A stretch of DNA of 8,667 nt, from positions 1 to 8,667 of the forward strand of contig CAJMQR010000046.1 of NCBI GenBank assembly GCA_905215665.1, given 5' to 3'. The position numbers were made by a program, and so were the translations under genes. A model generated the notes under the pieces. The model was not told the DNA's origin, ran no database searches, and saw nothing but the letters and a program-made list of their open reading frames with translations. Positions 1 through 6,259 of this stretch are shown piece after piece; position 1 is the first letter of the stretch, and the number at the start of each line of letters is the position of its first letter. This DNA comes from an uncultured bacterium (lineage in GTDB: Bacteria; Bacillota; Clostridia; Oscillospirales; Oscillospiraceae).

Positions 1-424
1 AGCCGTTGCCGGTAAATCTGACGGTGCCGTTCGAAAAAGCATAGCCCCAGCCATAGCTTCCGGACTTGATGCCGTTATTATTGCCGCCTTTCGGAGCAAT
101 AGAGGTGCTGTTTACGTCGGTCAGCGTGACGGAACCGTCCTTGAAGGTCAGGTCCCAGACATAGGCCGCGCCGTCCGGGACGGAAATCCCGTCGCCGGTG
201 ACGGTGGGCTGCTCGGCCGTGACCCATGTCCCGTCGAGCTTTCCCATGGCATAGCCGGTGCTGACCATAAGCACATATTTGCCGGATGTCAGCTCATCGG
301 CTTTTGTGACTTTCGTGTACGTGGCAGTCTCCCCGCCGGCCAGCGCGGTCATCGGAAGCATGGAAACAACCATGATCAGAACCAGCGCCAGAGCAAGAAG
401 CCTGCCGTGTATACTTGTCTTCAT
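1..424 (-). CDS. Secreted surface protein, N-terminal part (C-terminus outside window)
   Basis: Partial minus-strand gene whose reading frame stays open to the window edge (141 codons seen). The start is the ATG at 424-422, preceded by a strong AAGGAGGT ribosome binding site at about 432-438. Residues 1-29 form a classic signal peptide: a positively charged start (MKTSIHGR), a hydrophobic core (LLALALVLIMVV) and an ALA cleavage site followed by GGETATYTKV. The mature part is rich in Gly, Thr and Ser and reads like a beta-sandwich module (DELTSGKYVLMVSTGYAMG, then TWVTAEQPTVTGD and a GWGYAFSNGTVRFTG stretch). I recognise this module from the N-termini of large multidomain secreted proteins of Oscillospiraceae, often extracellular nucleases, phosphoesterases or adhesion-type proteins, but the enzymatic part would lie outside the window. 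Export and a surface or secreted location are well supported; the activity is unknown. Confidence 0.85.
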   Translation of the reverse strand, partial: MKTSIHGRLLALALVLIMVVSMLPMTALAGGETATYTKVTKADELTSGKYVLMVSTGYAMGKLDGTWVTAEQPTVTGDGISVPDGAAYVWDLTFKDGSVTLTDVNSTSIAPKGGNNNGIKSGSYGWGYAFSNGTVRFTGNG

Positions 425-467
425 AAGTATACCTCCTTCTTATTTACCGCAGTCGGCAATATCCCGC

Positions 468-489
468 AAAAAAGAGGTGGAATCCTCCC
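468..489 (-). promoter_or_regulatory. Weak hairpin plus T-run in the leader of the secreted-protein gene
   Basis: On the minus strand GAGG-ATTCCA-CCTC is followed directly by six T residues (plus-strand A-run 468-473). The stem is only four Watson-Crick pairs, extendable by G-U pairs, so it is a weak attenuator-like element at best. It lies between the putative promoter and the gene's ribosome binding site. Confidence 0.22.
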
Positions 490-509
490 AAAGGGGATAG
501 TACCCTACG

Positions 510-524
510 ATAGCTTAATGCTAT
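510..524. repeat. Inverted repeat over the predicted start site of the secreted-protein gene
   Basis: ATAGC, five bases, GCTAT. The repeat abuts the -10 element at 523-528 and covers the expected transcription start near 516, so it could be a small operator or the first hairpin of the leader RNA. The arms are only five base pairs, so chance is a real possibility. Confidence 0.3.
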
Positions 525-531
525 TCTACCA
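523..531 (-). promoter_or_regulatory. Extended -10 promoter of the secreted-protein gene
   Basis: Read on the minus strand this is TGG-TAGAAT, an extended -10 element (TGn directly before a near-consensus -10). The matching -35 position (TTCCTT, 17 bases upstream) is poor, as is usual for extended -10 promoters. It would give a leader of roughly 90 bases before the ATG at 424. The assignment is inferred from motif and position only. Confidence 0.45.
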
Positions 532-647
532 CAACCCGAGGGCAAAAGGAAGTGAAGCAGACGAAAAAGAGGAAACACAAAATGTAAAAAAACATGGAGA
601 AAATTTGTGCATTATATATAGAATTCCCATAAGGATTTTGCACAGTC

Positions 648-676
648 TTGACTTCCAACTGCAAACTTGCTATGCT
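648..676 (+). promoter_or_regulatory. Sigma-A promoter of the YibE/F gene
   Basis: TTGACT at 648-653 (-35), a 17-base spacer and TATGCT at 671-676 (-10): a near-consensus housekeeping promoter. Transcription should begin around 683, leaving a leader of about 34 bases. Because the TTG codon at 648 is part of the -35 box, translation cannot begin there, which fixes the downstream ATG at 717 as the start of the next gene. Confidence 0.75.
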
Positions 677-716
677 GTCTCCGTATAGGAAACCATCCGG
701 CAAAGGAGCTGTGCGT

Positions 717-1904
717 ATGGGAAGAATGAATGCCCGCCGGAAGAAAACATTTCCGCAATGGCTGCGGGAAAAACGCTGGGCGATTCTGATTCTGGGCGCC
801 GCTGCGCTTCTGTTTTTCGTGGTGGGACTGCTGGCGCGGACGGAGCCGGCGGATCAAATTCAGGCGGAGGACTACTCCGAATATGAGACGGGAAGAATCC
901 TGGAGATCCTCTCGGACACGACGGAGCCTGACCCGAGTTCGGACGGCGCCGCCCGCGGCGAGCAGCTTCTGCTGGTTGAGGTCACCTCCGGCCAGTATCG
1001 GGGCAGGGAGCTTGAGGCATATAATTATGTCTCGCCTCTCTACGGCGTCCCTCTGCAGGAGGGCAACGGCGTCACCCTGCTGATTTCAACCTACGGCGAC
1101 GGGACTGTCATTGCGAACGTCTTTGAATATAACCGTGAGCCTGCGATTCTGATCGTACTGGCGCTGTTTCTGGTGGTGACGGTACTTGTGGGCGGGAAAA
1201 CCGGCGCGAAATCCCTGCTGGGACTGCTCATTACGCTGGCCTGTCTGTTCTGGATTCTGATTCCGCTGCTGATGAAGGGCGCTCCCATGCTCCTGACGGT
1301 CTTCCTCGTATGCGCCTATGTCACCGTGGTGTGTTTTGTCATTCTCGGCGGCGTCTGCCGCAAGACGGCCTGCGCTATGCTTGGAACCGTCCTCGGTCTG
1401 GCAATTGCGCTGCTGTTCGGCCTGTTTGCCCAGGCAATCGCAAAAATCAACGGCCTGCGTATCACCGACGTGGAACCGCTGCTCCAGCTCCGGCATCAGG
1501 GCACGCCGCTGGAGCTGAGGGGCCTGCTTGTGGCCGGGATTCTGATCAGCACGCTTGGCGCCGTAATGGACGTAGCCATGAGCCTTTCCTCGGCGCTTTC
1601 CGAGGTACACGCGGTCAACCCGGCCCTGAACCGCCGCCAGCTCTTCCGGTCGGGCATGAACATCGGGCGTGACATGGTCGGTACGATGACGAATACGCTG
1701 ATCCTTGCCTTCCTCGGCAGCAGCTTCACGCTGATTCTGTATCTGTATTCCATCGGCCTGTCCAGGCATCAGCTTTTCAGCTCTTCCTATCTGGCGCTGG
1801 AGGTGATCAGCGGCATTTCCAGCAGCATCGGCGTGATTCTGGCCGTGCCCATCACCGCGCTTGTCAGCTCCGTCCTGCTGACCGGGGCAAAGCCGAAAAA
1901 ATAA
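717..1904 (+). CDS. YibE/F family multi-spanning membrane protein
   Basis: A 395-residue integral membrane protein. The start is ATG 717, behind AAAGGAG at 702-708 and downstream of the promoter; the frame stays open to 648, but that TTG lies in the -35 box. Residues 1-20 are basic and cytoplasmic, and 22-40 form the first membrane helix. Residues about 41-140 form an extracytoplasmic domain (GEQLLLVEVTSGQYRGRE region), followed by about seven helices (roughly 143-160, 165-186, 190-212, 216-240, 268-290, 322-344, 360-388). Family-like conserved stretches are GAVMDVAMSLSSAL (281-294) and GMNIGRDMVGTMTNTLILAFLG near 313-334. This arrangement of one helix, an outer domain and a helix bundle matches the YibE/F family of Firmicutes, whose biochemical role is not established; a transport function is often assumed. 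The gene is alone, with its own promoter and terminator. Family assignment is good, function unknown. Confidence 0.85.
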   Translation: MGRMNARRKKTFPQWLREKRWAILILGAAALLFFVVGLLARTEPADQIQAEDYSEYETGRILEILSDTTEPDPSSDGAARGEQLLLVEVTSGQYRGRELEAYNYVSPLYGVPLQEGNGVTLLISTYGDGTVIANVFEYNREPAILIVLALFLVVTVLVGGKTGAKSLLGLLITLACLFWILIPLLMKGAPMLLTVFLVCAYVTVVCFVILGGVCRKTACAMLGTVLGLAIALLFGLFAQAIAKINGLRITDVEPLLQLRHQGTPLELRGLLVAGILISTLGAVMDVAMSLSSALSEVHAVNPALNRRQLFRSGMNIGRDMVGTMTNTLILAFLGSSFTLILYLYSIGLSRHQLFSSSYLALEVISGISSSIGVILAVPITALVSSVLLTGAKPKK

Positions 1905-2013
1905 CAGATTCTCGTTTTGAGTGTCTGAAGAAATGGAATCTGTTTGGCTCTGACGGAGTAAAACGAAGCGTACTTCTGCCCGTGACCGGCGGTCATGCAG
2001 CGGGCTGCGGCAT

Positions 2014-2050
2014 AAAAAATCCAAGGCGTTTGAACGCCCTGGATTTTTTT
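2014..2050 (+). terminator. Rho-independent terminator after the YibE/F gene
   Basis: The stem pairs TCCA-A-GGCGT (2020-2029) with ACGCC-C-TGGA (2034-2043), with one A-C mismatch and a four-base loop, and is followed by seven T residues (2044-2050). The six A residues before the stem (2014-2019) make it look bidirectional, though the next gene runs in the same direction. It lies about 110 bases after the YibE/F stop and upstream of the next promoter, so it separates the two transcripts. Confidence 0.85.
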
Positions 2051-2080
2051 ATTCTGCAGAAGGCGGCTCATTCGCGCCGC

Positions 2081-2110
2081 TTGTTTTTCCCTGAAGCAGT
2101 ATGCTATAAT
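2081..2110 (+). promoter_or_regulatory. Promoter of the three-gene membrane/UbiA operon
   Basis: TTGTTT at 2081-2086, an 18-base spacer and a perfect TATAAT at 2105-2110, preceded by TGC (extended -10). It lies just after the terminator at 2014-2050 and about 74 bases before the first ATG (2184). The predicted start is around 2117. This looks like a housekeeping sigma-A promoter. Confidence 0.7.
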
Positions 2111-2183
2111 AATAACGTATTCATCGGGAAGCGGGCGGACTGCCGCTGCGTTTTTCCGGCATGAGATGTGAAGGAGGGAACAG

Positions 2184-3629
2184 ATGAAGCACCGGGAAAA
2201 ACTCCGCTGGGCGCTGCTGCTCACGGCCGCATTCGCCGCGCTTGCGCTGCTGTTCCTGCTGTTTCCTCTGACGGGCGATGACTGGTACCGCGAGGGGCTG
2301 GGGCGCACGATCGGCTCCGCGGGCGATCTGCTGCGGGAGGTGGCCTTCCGCTGGAGAACGACGAATCCGCGGATCCTGGGGAATGTCCTGGCCTATCTGT
2401 CCGGCAGCCGGCCCATACTGCGCGTACTGCTGCGGACGTCGGTGACGCTGCTTTTGATGTTCTTTGCGGCGAAGGCGGCGGGCCTGCGCACAAAAGCGGG
2501 CTTCCTTCTGCTTGCGGCGGCTCTTTTTGCGCTGCCGCGGGAGATGTTCCGACAGATCTATCCATGGTCGGCGGGGTTTTTCAATTACGTCCCGCCGGTG
2601 CTGATCCTGCTGCTCTGTCTCCGGCTGCTGCGGGAGCTTTTTGAGGGAAAGAGTCTGCGGGAGACGCCGGGGAAATGCATCGCCCTGTTTTTTCTGGCCT
2701 TTGCAGGCCAGCTCTTTGTGGAACACAACACGCTCTGCGCCGTCTGCGCCGCCGCCGCGCTTCTTTTATGGCACCGCGCAAAACGGAAAACGTGGTCTGC
2801 CGGGCTGCTGTGCTTTCTGGCAGGTGCGCTGCTGGGCGCGGCGCTGCTGTTTCTGTCTCCAAGCTACCGAACGCTTACCGAAGCGAACGCCGCGTATCAG
2901 GCCGGGGTTGGCGGCCTTGCCGGAATGCTCAGAACGGCAAAGGAGAATCTGCCGGAGATTACAAAATGGCTGGCCACCGGATGTCCGGTGCTGTACGGCG
3001 GCCTGACGCTTCTTGCCCTTGCGGCGTTGCGGAGAAAAGAAAACAGGACGGCGGCGGATCTCGCCGCGGCTGCCGCACTGGCGCTTGGCGCGGTATATTC
3101 CGCGCTGCACCGTTGGCTTCCGGCACAGCCGGCGGCAGCGTGTTTGTGGCTGGCGGCGCTCGGCTTTGCCGCGCTTCGCTGGCTGGACGGCGCGCACCGC
3201 GCCAGAGCCTTGTTCTTCCTGTTCGTTGCCCTTGCGGCGGCCGTGCCTCTGACGGCAGTCACGCCCATCGGGCCGCGCTGCCTGTTTTCGAGCTATGTCT
3301 TTTTGCTGCTGGCCGGAGCACAGTTTCTGCCGGCGGCCGGGCTGCACGGCGAAACCGTATGGCAAAGGGCCGGCGCGGGTGCGCTGGCAGCCGGCATCTT
3401 TGCGGCCTGCGTCTTTCTTTTCCTCCCGATGCACCGGACGGAGCTGCTGAGGCGGCAGGCAATTGCACAGGCGATGGCGGAGGGAAAGCGGGAGATTGTC
3501 CTGCCGGAGTTCCCGCACGCGGAATACCTCTGGGACGCGGATACGCAAAAGCTTGGGCAGACATATTATCATGAAACGCCGGGCGACATCGTGTTTGTTT
3601 TTGTACCGGCGGAGGAGTGGACGCCATGA
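2184..3629 (+). CDS. DUF6056-like polytopic membrane protein, possible GT-C glycosyltransferase
   Basis: A 481-residue hydrophobic protein; ATG 2184 follows AAGGAGGG at 2171-2178. Helix 1 (about 9-28) leads into a short outer loop with GDDW at 31-34, then NPRILGN (61-67), WSAGFFNY (128-135) and EHNT (180-183), followed by about eight more helices. The last 66 residues (from 416) form a soluble, probably extracytoplasmic tail with LPEFPHAEYLWD and QTYYHETPGD. The opening GDDW, the arginine/asparagine motif, the W..GF.NY segment and the tail match what I know of the DUF6056 family. An acidic pair in the first outer loop is also the hallmark of GT-C glycosyltransferases, which use polyprenyl-phosphate sugars. 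It is the first gene of an operon with another GT-C-like protein and a UbiA-type lipid-donor enzyme, which supports a role in envelope glycosylation. The family call is fair; the glycosyltransferase activity is inference. Confidence 0.75.
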   Translation: MKHREKLRWALLLTAAFAALALLFLLFPLTGDDWYREGLGRTIGSAGDLLREVAFRWRTTNPRILGNVLAYLSGSRPILRVLLRTSVTLLLMFFAAKAAGLRTKAGFLLLAAALFALPREMFRQIYPWSAGFFNYVPPVLILLLCLRLLRELFEGKSLRETPGKCIALFFLAFAGQLFVEHNTLCAVCAAAALLLWHRAKRKTWSAGLLCFLAGALLGAALLFLSPSYRTLTEANAAYQAGVGGLAGMLRTAKENLPEITKWLATGCPVLYGGLTLLALAALRRKENRTAADLAAAAALALGAVYSALHRWLPAQPAAACLWLAALGFAALRWLDGAHRARALFFLFVALAAAVPLTAVTPIGPRCLFSSYVFLLLAGAQFLPAAGLHGETVWQRAGAGALAAGIFAACVFLFLPMHRTELLRRQAIAQAMAEGKREIVLPEFPHAEYLWDADTQKLGQTYYHETPGDIVFVFVPAEEWTP

Positions 3630-4837
3630 AAAGCAGGCGGGACTTTATCTGCCGCTGTGCCTTTTTTGCGGGGCTGAGTGTCCTTTATTTGACGCTTTTT
3701 GCGCTGCTCGCGCATGCGGGACTCTACCGGATTGAAAATGCGCACAATGACCGCCTGTTTTCGGCGGACGACGTATACTATGTGAACCGCTTTTTCTCGA
3801 CGGAGATGGACACCTCCCTGCGCATTGTCAAGCACCCCCTGCTCGTGGTGCTGGGCTGGCTGCTGACGCGGCTGGAGGGGCTTCTGTTCGGCGCGCTTTG
3901 TGTGGAAAAGCACTATCTGCTGATCGCGGCGGGGCAGATCTGCCTGACGCTGGGCACGGTCTATGTTCTTGACCGGATCTTTGAAACGCAGTACGGTATC
4001 AAGACGGGCTATGCGCTGCTGCTGTGCGGCGTCTATGCGCTGTCCTTCAGCGTGCTGTTTTTCACCTTCGTTGCGGAGAGCTATGCGCTGTCGGCTTTGC
4101 TACTGGTGCTGTGCTTTTTCTGCGCCCGCGGGGAGAAAACCGCAGCGGCGGCCCTGCTGGGGGCCTTGGCGGCGGGGACGACTGTGACCAACGGCGTTCT
4201 GTGGGCGGCAATCGTGTTGCTTTCCGGCGGCAGCATGAAAAAGCGGCTTTTGACGCTGGCGGCGGGGACGGGGCTGTTTTTTGCGCTTGCCGCGCTGCTT
4301 CCGGTACGGACGGTCTTTTACGGAAACCTGCTTTCCGCCGGATGGAACAGCGCGAAAAATTACAGCGACCATTTCGGCTTTCTTACCGCGCTGCGCTATG
4401 TCTTTTTCGCGTTTTTCGGTTCCACGGGTTTTTATCTGCACACGCAGGAGCAGTCGCCCTTCGGAGATTTTGCCGGCGACGCGCTGTCGTTTGTACCCTC
4501 CGCCTCTCTGCCGGTCGTGGCTGCGTGCCTGCTGTTTCTGGGACTGCTCGTATGGGCGGCGATTGCGTGCAGGTGGGACCGGCTGCTCTGTGCGCCGCTG
4601 GCGGTGCTGGCTCTGAACCTTGTCCTGCACGGACTGATCCAGTACGGACTGAAGGAGGCGTTTTTGTACTCTCTGCACCACTATCCGGCGCAGCTTCTGA
4701 TTGCGGGCCTGCTGTTTCGCGGGACGGGGGAACGCCGGAAACGCACCGCTGTCGTACTGCTGGGTGTCTATGGGCTGTGCCTGATTGTATGGAATATACC
4801 TGGTTATGTAAACCTCACGTGCTTTCTCGGAGGGTGA
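3626..4837 (+). CDS. GT-C-like polytopic membrane protein (probable lipid-sugar-dependent glycosyltransferase)
   Basis: A 403-residue membrane protein. I chose ATG 3626, which overlaps the preceding stop as ATGA and sits eight bases after GGAGGAG (3611-3617); the GTG at 3617, three codons earlier, lies at the end of that site and is less likely. Helix 1 (about 11-30) is followed by an outer loop with an acidic pair, SADDVYY (D48, D49), then a KHPLL motif (H70, P71) at the next helix and AESYALS (E151) after the third or fourth helix. The acidic loop, HP motif and later Glu recur in GT-C enzymes of the PMT/GT39 and DUF2723-like groups. About ten helices are visible. No closer family is recognised. 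Its overlap with the DUF6056-like gene and a four-base gap to the UbiA-type gene imply coupled translation and a shared pathway, with sugar transfer on the outer face of the membrane. The exact substrate cannot be read. Confidence 0.7.
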   Translation: MKSRRDFICRCAFFAGLSVLYLTLFALLAHAGLYRIENAHNDRLFSADDVYYVNRFFSTEMDTSLRIVKHPLLVVLGWLLTRLEGLLFGALCVEKHYLLIAAGQICLTLGTVYVLDRIFETQYGIKTGYALLLCGVYALSFSVLFFTFVAESYALSALLLVLCFFCARGEKTAAAALLGALAAGTTVTNGVLWAAIVLLSGGSMKKRLLTLAAGTGLFFALAALLPVRTVFYGNLLSAGWNSAKNYSDHFGFLTALRYVFFAFFGSTGFYLHTQEQSPFGDFAGDALSFVPSASLPVVAACLLFLGLLVWAAIACRWDRLLCAPLAVLALNLVLHGLIQYGLKEAFLYSLHHYPAQLLIAGLLFRGTGERRKRTAVVLLGVYGLCLIVWNIPGYVNLTCFLGG

Positions 4838-4841
4838 GAGA

Positions 4842-5696
4842 ATGAAAGAGAGACTGCGGCTCCTGCGTCCGAAGCATTATCTGAAAAATCTGCTTGTTCT
4901 TTTTCCTCTGGTTTTCAGCGGGCGGCTGACGGACTGTGCTTCCGCTGCGCAGGCAGGCTTTGCCTTTCTGGCTTTTTGCCTGCTTGCCTCGGCGGTCTAT
5001 ATTCTGAATGACCTGTGCGACCGGGAGAACGACCGCCGGCATCCGCGCAAATGCCTCCGCCCTCTGGCCAGCGGCGCGGTGCGCCCCGCGGAGGCGGCTC
5101 TTCTCGCGCTGCTTCTACTGGCGCTGCTTACCGCGCTGGGATTGTGGCGGCGGCTGCCGCAGGGGGCATGGCTCTGTCTTGGCATCTATCTTGCAGTGAA
5201 CTGCGCCTACAGCCTTGGCCTGAAAAACGTACCGGTTCTGGACGTTGCTCTGCTGGCATCCGGATTTCTGCTGCGCGTTTTTTTCGGCGCGGCGGCAATC
5301 GGCGTGACAGTTTCGAGCTGGCTATATCTGACGGTCATTTTTGTGTCGTTTTATATGGGCTTCGGAAAGCGCAGAAGCGAGCTTCGGGAAAGTGCCGTTT
5401 CCTCACGCAGCGTGCTGAAATTTTACACCGCCGTCTTTCTGGACAGGAGCATGCAGCTATGTATGACGCTGGGCATTGTCTTTTATTCCCTCTGGAGCGC
5501 CGGAACGGATACGGGCATTGCCGGAAGCCGGATGCTGTGGACGGTGCCGCTGGCAGTCTGCATCTGCCTGAAATACAGCCGCACCGCCGAGGAAAACTCC
5601 GACGGCGACCCGGTGGAGATCCTTCTGGGAGACCGGCTGCTGCTGCTTCTTGTGCTGCTTTATGCCATGCTTGTGCTGGCGCTTCTGTATTTGTAA
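4842..5696 (+). CDS. UbiA-family polyprenyl-phosphate phosphoribosyltransferase-like enzyme (DPPR synthase type)
   Basis: A 284-residue membrane protein; ATG 4842 follows GGAGGG (4829-4834), four bases after the previous stop. It carries the UbiA-superfamily Asp motif NDLCDREND (56-64), extended as RRHPRKCLRPLASG (65-78), and a second conserved block YSLGLKNVPVLD (125-136), then GKRRSEL (177-183). The HPxKxxRPxASG extension and the YSxxLK..xxLD block are typical of decaprenyl-phosphate phosphoribosyltransferase (mycobacterial Rv3806c, UbiA) rather than of quinone or heme prenyltransferases. That enzyme transfers phosphoribose from PRPP to a polyprenyl phosphate, the first step towards lipid-linked ribose or arabinose. 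Length is slightly under the usual ~300. About eight to nine helices are visible. Downstream enzymes for that pathway (phosphatase, DprE1/DprE2 epimerase) are not in the window. With two GT-C-like neighbours it probably supplies their donor; the precise lipid and sugar are inferred. Confidence 0.85.
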   Translation: MKERLRLLRPKHYLKNLLVLFPLVFSGRLTDCASAAQAGFAFLAFCLLASAVYILNDLCDRENDRRHPRKCLRPLASGAVRPAEAALLALLLLALLTALGLWRRLPQGAWLCLGIYLAVNCAYSLGLKNVPVLDVALLASGFLLRVFFGAAAIGVTVSSWLYLTVIFVSFYMGFGKRRSELRESAVSSRSVLKFYTAVFLDRSMQLCMTLGIVFYSLWSAGTDTGIAGSRMLWTVPLAVCICLKYSRTAEENSDGDPVEILLGDRLLLLLVLLYAMLVLALLYL

Positions 5697-5703
5697 AATT
5701 ACA
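5692..5703. repeat. Palindrome spanning the two convergent stop codons
   Basis: TGTAA-AA-TTACA. The plus-strand TAA (5694-5696) and the minus-strand TAA (5701-5699) are mirror images inside it. A five-base-pair stem with a two-base centre is too weak to be a terminator, and no GC-rich stem with a T-run is seen nearby on either strand. Confidence 0.5.
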
Positions 5704-6259
5704 TCGTCCGCTGTGTGACGCGGGCGGGATAGCGTCCGGTGCCGTCGCCTGATATAAGCCGGTAAAGCTGCGCCAGATAACGCCAGGTGTGCTTGTCGAT
5801 TTCTCCGCTGGCGGGCAGGCCGGCCCGCTCCTGCAGCCAGATCACGGCGGAGACCGTGGCGGGGTCGTGCATGCCGTTCACCGCCACGGCGGGGACGCCG
5901 AGATAAAAACGGTCAAGGGCGACGAAGAGCGCCTGAACCAGATACATATGGGCGTTGCTTTCGCCGCAGCAGATCACCTGCCCGGGCTGCAGGATGATCT
6001 GCAGCGGCGCGGCTTTTCCATAGGAAATCAGCGCATTGCGGTAAATGCGTACAAGCGTATCCCATGTTTCCAAATCCGCGGCGCCGGTGACGGGCAGGCC
6101 GTGCTTGCGCTGGAAATCCGACACCGCACCGCGCGTCTCCGCGCCGTACAGTCCGTCCGGAATGAGCCGCACCTGATAGGGCGTGCCGGGCAGCACCTTG
6201 CGCAGCATGATCTGCAGGGATTGAATGGGACTTGCGGCCAGAGGAGCGACCGGTGTCAT
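5699..6259 (-). CDS. Small protein with two peptidoglycan-binding (PG_binding_1-like) repeats
   Basis: A 186-residue protein. ATG 6259 follows AAAGGAGG (about 6268-6275) and overlaps the stop of the upstream gene as ATGA, so the two are translationally coupled. Two PG_binding_1-type repeats fill it: residues about 11-73, with DGLYGAETRGAVSDFQRKHGLPVTG and a closing TWDTLVRIY, and about 105-167, with a degenerate NGMHDPATVSAVIWLQERAGLPASG and TWRYLAQLY. The linker holds a Cys pair (C97, C98). The domains bind cell-wall or cortex peptidoglycan in other proteins. There is no signal peptide and no catalytic domain, which suggests an intracellular, probably sporulation-related structural or cortex-targeting role. 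It is the last gene of a three-gene unit whose middle product carries the same repeats. The second repeat lacks the usual G after the D/N..Y/F position, so it may bind weakly. Confidence 0.85.
   Translation of the reverse strand: MTPVAPLAASPIQSLQIMLRKVLPGTPYQVRLIPDGLYGAETRGAVSDFQRKHGLPVTGAADLETWDTLVRIYRNALISYGKAAPLQIILQPGQVICCGESNAHMYLVQALFVALDRFYLGVPAVAVNGMHDPATVSAVIWLQERAGLPASGEIDKHTWRYLAQLYRLISGDGTGRYPARVTQRTM

Noticed and set aside
1904..1943. Inverted repeat ACAGATT ... AATCTGT just after the YibE/F stop
   Set aside because: The loop is long (26 bases), there is no T-run after it, and a strong terminator already exists at 2014-2050; it is probably chance.
1086..2024. A 312-codon open frame on the minus strand across the YibE/F gene
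   Set aside because: It overlaps a well-supported membrane protein gene, is rich in Gln/Arg/His as expected from reverse-reading a hydrophobic gene, has no ribosome binding site and runs through the terminator-side intergenic region.
2766..3572. A 268-codon minus-strand frame inside the DUF6056-like gene
   Set aside because: It is dominated by Arg and Gln, which is typical of an antisense shadow of Leu/Ala-rich membrane sequence, and has no family features.
2675..3574. A 299-codon plus-strand frame inside the DUF6056-like gene
   Set aside because: It is rich in Arg/Ala/Gly/Cys, has no ribosome binding site at its start, and the overlapping frame shows regular membrane helices, family motifs and proper operon spacing.
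3617..3625. GTG start three codons upstream for the second membrane protein
   Set aside because: The GTG overlaps the end of the GGAGGAG site, while ATG 3626 has correct spacing and the common ATGA overlap with the previous stop.
5708..5723. CCGC ... GCGG stem near the end of the small peptidoglycan-binding gene as a terminator
   Set aside because: It has only four base pairs, and no T-run follows closely on the minus strand, so it does not qualify as an intrinsic terminator.
5015..5752. A 245-codon plus-strand frame inside the UbiA-type gene
   Set aside because: The other frame contains the Asp-rich UbiA motif and multiple helices; this one is Arg/Ala/Gly-rich and crosses the true stop region.
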